Source: Leptospira weilii
Lineage (GTDB): Bacteria > Spirochaetota > Leptospiria > Leptospirales > Leptospiraceae
Length of the DNA: 30,000 bases
Reading direction: 5' to 3'
Assembly: GCF_006874765.1 (NCBI RefSeq)
Contig: NZ_CP040840.1
Location: 3,392,501 to 3,422,500, forward strand
Position 1 is the first letter of the stretch. Each line of letters opens with the position of its first letter. Position numbers and translations under genes: made by a program. Below are positions 23,660-30,000 of this stretch, in pieces. The notes under the pieces are model-generated. The model was not told the DNA's origin, made no database searches, and worked only from the letters and a program-made list of their open reading frames with translations.

Positions 23660-25132
23660 TTAAACGCTCTTGTACTTAAGCTGATTTAAATCGCAGTCGT
23701 TTTCGTCCGCATCGTTTCGAATTCCCAGATAAGTCGGTTGATACAAAGAACCGCCTCTGTATGCGTATAAATAACGTACTTCTATAATATCTTTTTCTTG
23801 CGGCATATCAAAATTAACCGGTATGGTTACGTTTCCAACACTAATCCAAGACTTTCCGTCGTAAAGACGCATGCTTACACTGCGTTTTAGATTTACCGTT
23901 TCTACGCTTACAGTTGCCGTCTCGTAAAATTTGAACTTAATCTGAGACCCTTTGCTTGCAGGTCTCCCCGCTTTGTAAGGAGCATTCAGATCTTTGAATA
24001 CGATACCTTCCTTTTGTTTTTCTCGTAATTTATCGAGAAGTCCTTTTTTGCCTTTTGTGGAGACCACCAATTCGACAAGACGAAAGGTTTTGCCCCCATC
24101 CTTCAAGACGGATTGAAGTATCGCATAACGCTCTTGGTAGGGTAGATGTTGAATATCTTTTCCGTCTTTCGAAAAAATGTCGAAAGGGTGGAATACATCT
24201 CCGATCGACTCTCCGTCCAGAATAAAATCCTCCTGAAAACCGAGAGCACATTCGTGTATGATTTGCGAAGTCGCAATAATTAGACCCTTTCGATTGATTC
24301 CCTCCACCCTGTCTCCGGTCTTTCGGATCATCATACGATTGCCGTCCAACTTTTCTTGGGCTCCATATTGATCGTTTTCAATATACGCGGAAAGTTCCTC
24401 TTCCTCGATAGGATTGAGAAGTTGACAATGAACACCGCTTATTCGTTCTTCTTTGCTTGTATGAAGATAAGGAGTTCCGGATTCTCCTTCCGTATATCCT
24501 TTTGCCATTTTGGAGTTTACGAGTTGGTTCATAATTTTTTGAGCGGATTCGTAAGAAACCGGTTTTGAGGTTTTGGTTCCGGTTTGAAGTGTGCTCCCAC
24601 GTCTGCCAAAAGCGAAGAGCACCACGTATCCGTCCCCTTCCGGATCTATATTTACATGATAAACTTTGTCACTACCGTCGCCTTGATAATAGAGACTGAT
24701 CTTATTTAACTCTTTAGAACTTTCTGATGGAGGAGTTTCTAAATCCTGCTTTGCGGTTCTTTGAGATGACCGCTTGGCTTTATTTTTCGGTTGTTCTTCG
24801 GTTTTTTGCGAATCAGATTTCGATTGTTTTTCAATTCTCGGAGTTACGGCTTTATCCGCTTCCTTTCGATTCTCTTTGTCCGATTTAGGTTTCTTATCAT
24901 CAGAAACCAACTTTTCGATTATATCATTTTTTTCTATATAACCTTTTTTTAATTTTTCAGAGAGGATCTTACGCGCTTCTTTTAAGCAGGCTTCTTCGGC
25001 TCCAAAAGCTTTAGTTTGAGATGTTCCGGCGACGCCTATTCTGCCATAGACAACGGTAAAGGAATTTCCCGAAACTTCTATGCTCCAAAATTTGTCCGAT
25101 GTATCGTCTTTATAGGTTAGGTAGTGTTTCAT
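23660..25132 (-). CDS. Two WGR domains fused to an ATP-dependent DNA ligase
   Basis: 490 residues, cytosolic. WGR domain 1 is residues 1-69 ([16 protein letters not shown] at 28-43). A charged Lys/Ser/Glu linker covers 70-140. WGR domain 2 is about 143-215 ([16 protein letters not shown] at 173-188). The ligase nucleotidyltransferase domain starts near 230: motif I EKLDGNR with adenylated Lys261, motif III LDGES (305-309), motif IV EGIVFK (375-380) and motif V IKFKF (398-402). A small OB-like domain ends the protein ([20 protein letters not shown], 451-470). All catalytic residues expected for nick sealing are present. WGR domains bind DNA ends in PARP proteins, so the enzyme may be steered to breaks. 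Repair role is inference. The region upstream is very AT-rich, without a clear ribosome site. Confidence 0.9.
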   Translation of the reverse strand: MKHYLTYKDDTSDKFWSIEVSGNSFTVVYGRIGVAGTSQTKAFGAEEACLKEARKILSEKLKKGYIEKNDIIEKLVSDDKKPKSDKENRKEADKAVTPRIEKQSKSDSQKTEEQPKNKAKRSSQRTAKQDLETPPSESSKELNKISLYYQGDGSDKVYHVNIDPEGDGYVVLFAFGRRGSTLQTGTKTSKPVSYESAQKIMNQLVNSKMAKGYTEGESGTPYLHTSKEERISGVHCQLLNPIEEEELSAYIENDQYGAQEKLDGNRMMIRKTGDRVEGINRKGLIIATSQIIHECALGFQEDFILDGESIGDVFHPFDIFSKDGKDIQHLPYQERYAILQSVLKDGGKTFRLVELVVSTKGKKGLLDKLREKQKEGIVFKDLNAPYKAGRPASKGSQIKFKFYETATVSVETVNLKRSVSMRLYDGKSWISVGNVTIPVNFDMPQEKDIIEVRYLYAYRGGSLYQPTYLGIRNDADENDCDLNQLKYKSV

Positions 25133-25712
25133 AAAATTTGTTTGAATGATATTTTAATTTATTATTATATTTAAATTTACTAAATATTTGTCGGCTCGGT
25201 ATTTCTTCTGTTTTGAGGAGGTATTTTTCCCTTTAGCCGTATTTCTTGTGTGACCTTAAAGAAGCTTTTTCCGATAAAGAGACGACTAACGCAGTTATCC
25301 GACTCCGCGTGCAGTTGCGGGCCTACTTCCCATTCCTGGATATTGCCAAGCCGCTTTTAGTTAAAGCCCTTCGAAGTCAAGGACTTCCCGTTTTTGTGAT
25401 CCTTATTTTGTTATAAATGTAAGCCTTGTGCCTAACCCACGCTTTTTAATCGCCGGAAGACGCTCTATTTTATCTGATATGGCGCCCCAATCGGATCAGT
25501 AAATAATTTTTCGCACATTTCTCATTAAATCATTTAACTCATTGGAGAAAAAGCATTCGCAGCGATTGATCAGACTGATATTTTCGCGGATTCTATAGCA
25601 GGATAACCTATAATACGTCGGGAACTGTTCTTAGTCAGAGAACTATATAACAAAATGCTGAAATTCAGTGTCTAAACGCGGGATTTGTCTCAAAATTCAT
25701 AAAACCTCCTTA

Positions 25713-25784
25713 AAAATACTTTATCTTCATTTAAAACGCCATTTCGATCATTCTCGGATATTTTTGGATAGCTTCAGTATCCTA
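25713..25784 (+). repeat. Dispersed repeat block A, second copy
   Basis: AATACTTTATCTTCATTTAA through GGATAGCTTCAGTATC matches 3428-3500 in direct orientation. Confidence 0.6.
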
Positions 25785-25830
25785 TTATGTAGGATCAATA
25801 GTATAAAACAACTCAGCAGAACGATTCCTA

Positions 25831-25921
25831 CTCATCTCTATATAATAGAGTGTCTAAAATTCTGCGTCTAAACGTGGGATTTGCGCTCGAATTAACGGTA
25901 CCTATTTTATAGGGATCAGTA
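25831..25921 (+). repeat. Dispersed repeat block B, second copy
   Basis: Inverse of 3723-3816, with strong identity. It contains AAACGTGGGATTTG, also seen in variant form at 25673 (AAACGCGGGATTTG) and 20820 (AAACGTGGGATTTA). Confidence 0.7.
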
Positions 25922-26543
25922 AGGGCGCATTCCAAGACAAAATCAGCAAAGCAGAAGAGATCGATTGAAATCAGATTCTTTTTAAAGAACGTCATTTGCA
26001 CTGGTACCTCTATCCGAAGGCCGTCGTCTATTCGGCAAAGAACAAATATCCGATCCGGTCGCATAAAAGCGATATGCAAAAATTTCCAATTTTATAATAT
26101 AAAAAAATATTATATTATTCGCTTATTTGTTTACGCAAAATCAGAGTGTGAATCATAAAGAGGAATCTGTTCGTGCGACTTTTGATCGCCGCGATTTTAA
26201 ACCGTGATCCGAATAAATTCAATCGATACAGAATCAACCAAGAAGACGATAAAAGTTTTATTCTATTTTTAGCGATACGGACATATTCAACCTACGATAA
26301 GCATTGTCCTATTTACAAAAAAACATTCCGAAACACAATTTCTTACGGAGGCTTTTTACAAAATCTCCTAACTTATTATCTTTGAACGGCTCCGAAAATC
26401 AATACCCGACTATCCCGTCTTTGTTTCGAAAAAAGCCATCGCTTTAATTTCCTAGGATTGTTCGATGGAATCCAACACCGCATTTTCTAAGGAACTTACA
26501 ACAAGTTTTAAATCCAAATTAATTAGAAACTTCATCGTAGGAC

Positions 26544-26570
26544 CGCCTAACACAACTATATCGTTAGGCG
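26544..26570 (+). promoter_or_regulatory. Perfect 8-bp hairpin upstream of the DUF1565 gene
   Basis: CGCCTAAC, an 11-base loop, GTTAGGCG, then TTATTCTGTTT. It could be a weak terminator shielding the downstream promoter or a protein-binding site. It lies 85 bases before the -35 box. Confidence 0.4.
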
Positions 26571-26655
26571 TTATTCTGTTTCGAACTTTAATTTCGATTG
26601 TTTCGTATTTATAGCCGATGTTAAATTTTTGAAATAAAAATATACCGCTACAAGC

Positions 26656-26684
26656 TTGACAATTTATCGATTTAATTTTAGAAT
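26656..26684 (+). promoter_or_regulatory. Sigma-70-type promoter for the DUF1565 lipoprotein
   Basis: TTGACA at 26656-26661, exactly 17 bases, then TAGAAT at 26679-26684. The ATG is 29 bases further on, leaving a short leader with the ribosome site AAGGA. A perfect -35 with 17-base spacing makes it the best promoter in the window. Confidence 0.75.
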
Positions 26685-26713
26685 CCCAGATTCTCGAAAT
26701 AAGGAAAACTCAA

Positions 26714-27793
26714 ATGAAACAAATTTTCAGTATTTTTTTCATAATATTACTGTTAGCCGAATGCGCAGGAGAAAGCAATGATTCTTCCCAATTACTTTTG
26801 GGAATCGTAAACAACCAACCACGGAACCTTACTCCTCCCGAACGGAATGCTTCGGGACTGGCGATTATTGACATACCTACGCATTACGTGGATTCTATTT
26901 CCGGAAACGATTCCAGTGCGGGCACTAAGTCCGCACCCTATCGCACGATCACAAAAGCACTTTTAGCCTCCAAAGCGGACGGCACAAAGGTGATTTATGT
27001 TGCGCCCGGAACCTACAACACATCCATCGGAGAAACATTTCCCATGTATATTCCGGATGGAGTCAACCTATACGGAGACTATGACGGAAAAGGTTTGATC
27101 GGAGACTCTTCTTCCCTTTACGCGGGGCCGCCGGGAACCACGCCTAAAACAGGACCTACTTGGATCAACGGAGGAGGATTCGATGTAAATCATACTAGTT
27201 GGAATGCCACAATCATTCCAAAAAATAACTCTCAAATTGCAGGATTTAAAATCACCAACCCGAACCCGCTGAGCCCGGGAGGTTATCTTACAAGAGGGGT
27301 TTCCGTACAGAATTTCGTATCCATACTTATTAGGAATAACACGATCACCGGGATGTCCCCCTCGGGAGTTGGTATCTATTACGAATATTTTACCGTAACG
27401 GCCGTAGGCAGCAATACAATCTCCGGAAATCAAATCATTTCCAACTATTGGGGAATCTACGATGGCAGCATTCGAGCTTCCGATGACAAAGTGGAGAACA
27501 ATGTAATTACTCAAAATTCCATTGGTATCCTCACTACGCAGGGACTCGATTTAGGACAGGGATCGACCGGAAGCGCGGGAAACAATACTTTTTCCTGCAA
27601 CACATACGAGGATATACAGATAGGAGGAAACGATAGCATTCCACAAACTCAATACGCAATGAATAACTATTGGGATCACTTTGCGCCTACGATGTCTTTG
27701 ACGCATACCGACGGCTTGGATATAAGAAAACTTAGTAATTCTACTCTCGTCTATTACGCGGGCGGAGGTTTTGCTTCAAATCCTTGTAACTAA
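26714..27793 (+). CDS. DUF1565 parallel beta-helix lipoprotein
   Basis: 359 residues. The signal peptide with lipobox LLAEC places the lipidated Cys at 17. After a short linker comes the DUF1565 motif: HYVDSISGNDSSAGTKSAPY then RTITKALLAS (about 57-86), then VIYVAPGTYN. This is the usual lead into a right-handed parallel beta-helix. The rest is Asn/Gly/Ile-rich rungs (NNTITGMSPSGVGIYY, GNQIISNYWGIYDGS, NNVITQNSIGILTTQG) that fit the fold. Such proteins resemble polysaccharide-active or adhesive surface proteins. No catalytic residues can be assigned. RBS AAGGA sits 8 bases before the ATG, and a strong promoter precedes it. Monocistronic, convergent with the methyltransferase operon. Confidence 0.88.
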   Translation: MKQIFSIFFIILLLAECAGESNDSSQLLLGIVNNQPRNLTPPERNASGLAIIDIPTHYVDSISGNDSSAGTKSAPYRTITKALLASKADGTKVIYVAPGTYNTSIGETFPMYIPDGVNLYGDYDGKGLIGDSSSLYAGPPGTTPKTGPTWINGGGFDVNHTSWNATIIPKNNSQIAGFKITNPNPLSPGGYLTRGVSVQNFVSILIRNNTITGMSPSGVGIYYEYFTVTAVGSNTISGNQIISNYWGIYDGSIRASDDKVENNVITQNSIGILTTQGLDLGQGSTGSAGNNTFSCNTYEDIQIGGNDSIPQTQYAMNNYWDHFAPTMSLTHTDGLDIRKLSNSTLVYYAGGGFASNPCN

Positions 27794-27798
27794 AAAAT

Positions 27799-27837
27799 GA
27801 TCCTTCCCTTTTTTTCGATATCAAAGAGGGAAGGATC
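27799..27837 (-). terminator. Rho-independent terminator of the O-methyltransferase operon
   Basis: Perfect 11-bp stem GATCCTTCCCT/AGGGAAGGATC with a 17-base loop. On the minus strand it is followed by ATTTTTTAG, a T-run that suits termination of the acyl-CoA dehydrogenase/O-methyltransferase transcript. On the plus strand no T-run follows, though it may still attenuate DUF1565 transcription. Confidence 0.75.
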
Positions 27838-27888
27838 GTCACCGGATCTTCAATAGAGTAATTGAAAATTAAGGTACCACGGGAACTT

Positions 27889-27909
27889 CTATTATATAGA
27901 GACGAGCAA
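27889..27909. repeat. Partial repeat block B edge
   Basis: TTCTATTATATAGAGACGAG resembles TCTATTATGTAGAGATGAG at 3798-3816. It lies between the terminator and the stop of the methyltransferase gene. Confidence 0.35.
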
Positions 27910-27928
27910 TCAACGAAACGTAGTCAAT

Positions 27929-29811
<1,883 letters not shown>

Positions 29812-29817
29812 CTCTTT

Positions 29818-29865
<48 letters not shown>

Positions 29866-29866
29866 A

Positions 29867-30000
<134 letters not shown>

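Larger units (their letters stand above)
25133..26713. other. 1.6-kb gene-free region rich in repeats
   Basis: No credible gene. Open frames at 25668-25871 and 25828-26079 run through repeats, and 26173-26385 starts with GTG and has no family or ribosome site. A start-less 60-codon plus frame at about 25229-25417 has protein-like composition (ETTNAVIRLRVQLRAYF) but I cannot identify it; it may be a scrap. Also present are repeat blocks A and B, an isolated AACTCAGCAGAACG (25810) like the tandem repeat unit, and, near the right end, a hairpin and a strong promoter. Confidence 0.6.

Noticed and set aside
26173..26385. 70-codon plus-strand gene
   Set aside because: GTG start without ribosome site; no family; sits in a repeat-rich gap. 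Cannot be fully excluded.
26544..26570. Integron attC site (GCCTAAC ... GTTAGGC)
   Set aside because: Only 27 bases long, too short for the two pairs of core sites; no integrase or cassette array nearby.

Overview
The window looks like chromosome of a pathogenic-clade Leptospira. The basis is gene content: an O-methyltransferase very like one I remember from L. interrogans, WGR-domain and FliG-like proteins, SBBP and DUF1565 lipoproteins. Gene texture agrees: frequent TTG starts, AT-rich gaps, and intergenic DNA full of dispersed repeats such as TGTAGGAACTCC-type motifs. The species cannot be fixed by eye.

Layout. 0-2.2 kb: the 3' part of ftsH, overlapping an EVE-domain gene. 2.6-5.8 kb: a c-type cytochrome whose N-terminus carries a dispersed repeat, a long gene-poor stretch with repeats, a DUF1877 gene, a small unknown gene and a clean 8 x 38 bp tandem repeat. 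5.9-10.0 kb, minus strand: a DUF4178 double-zinc-ribbon membrane protein, a tiny membrane protein and a membrane-fused spermidine-synthase-like enzyme. I read these as one functional set. 10.2-13.2 kb: an unknown exported protein, a decayed IS end, a gene that looks like a MotA cytoplasmic loop joined to a FliG-like domain, and a repeat element split by a 278-bp insert between 8-bp direct repeats. 13.2-14.7 kb, minus strand: a J-domain gene followed by a CBS-pair gene. 14.8-20.3 kb, plus strand: a tightly packed run of CstA, zinc-ribbon Nudix, OmpA-like envelope protein, NRDE/TANGO2 and PilZ. 20.3-21.9 kb: repeats, including an IS5-type transposase remnant and a 395-bp element with 14-bp inverted ends. 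21.9-25.1 kb: an SBBP lipoprotein, and on the other strand a WGR-WGR-DNA ligase fusion with a possible leucine-rich-repeat scrap behind it. 25.1-26.7 kb: more repeats. 26.7-30 kb: a DUF1565 lipoprotein with a textbook promoter, facing an acyl-CoA dehydrogenase/O-methyltransferase operon that ends in a hairpin terminator. A membrane-protein gene starts at the right edge.

Most promising for new biology are the WGR-WGR-ligase fusion, the MotA-loop/FliG-like protein and the DUF4178/aminopropyltransferase set. The repeats also give a readable record of insertion and inversion. I saw no CRISPR array, prophage, tRNA or rRNA.
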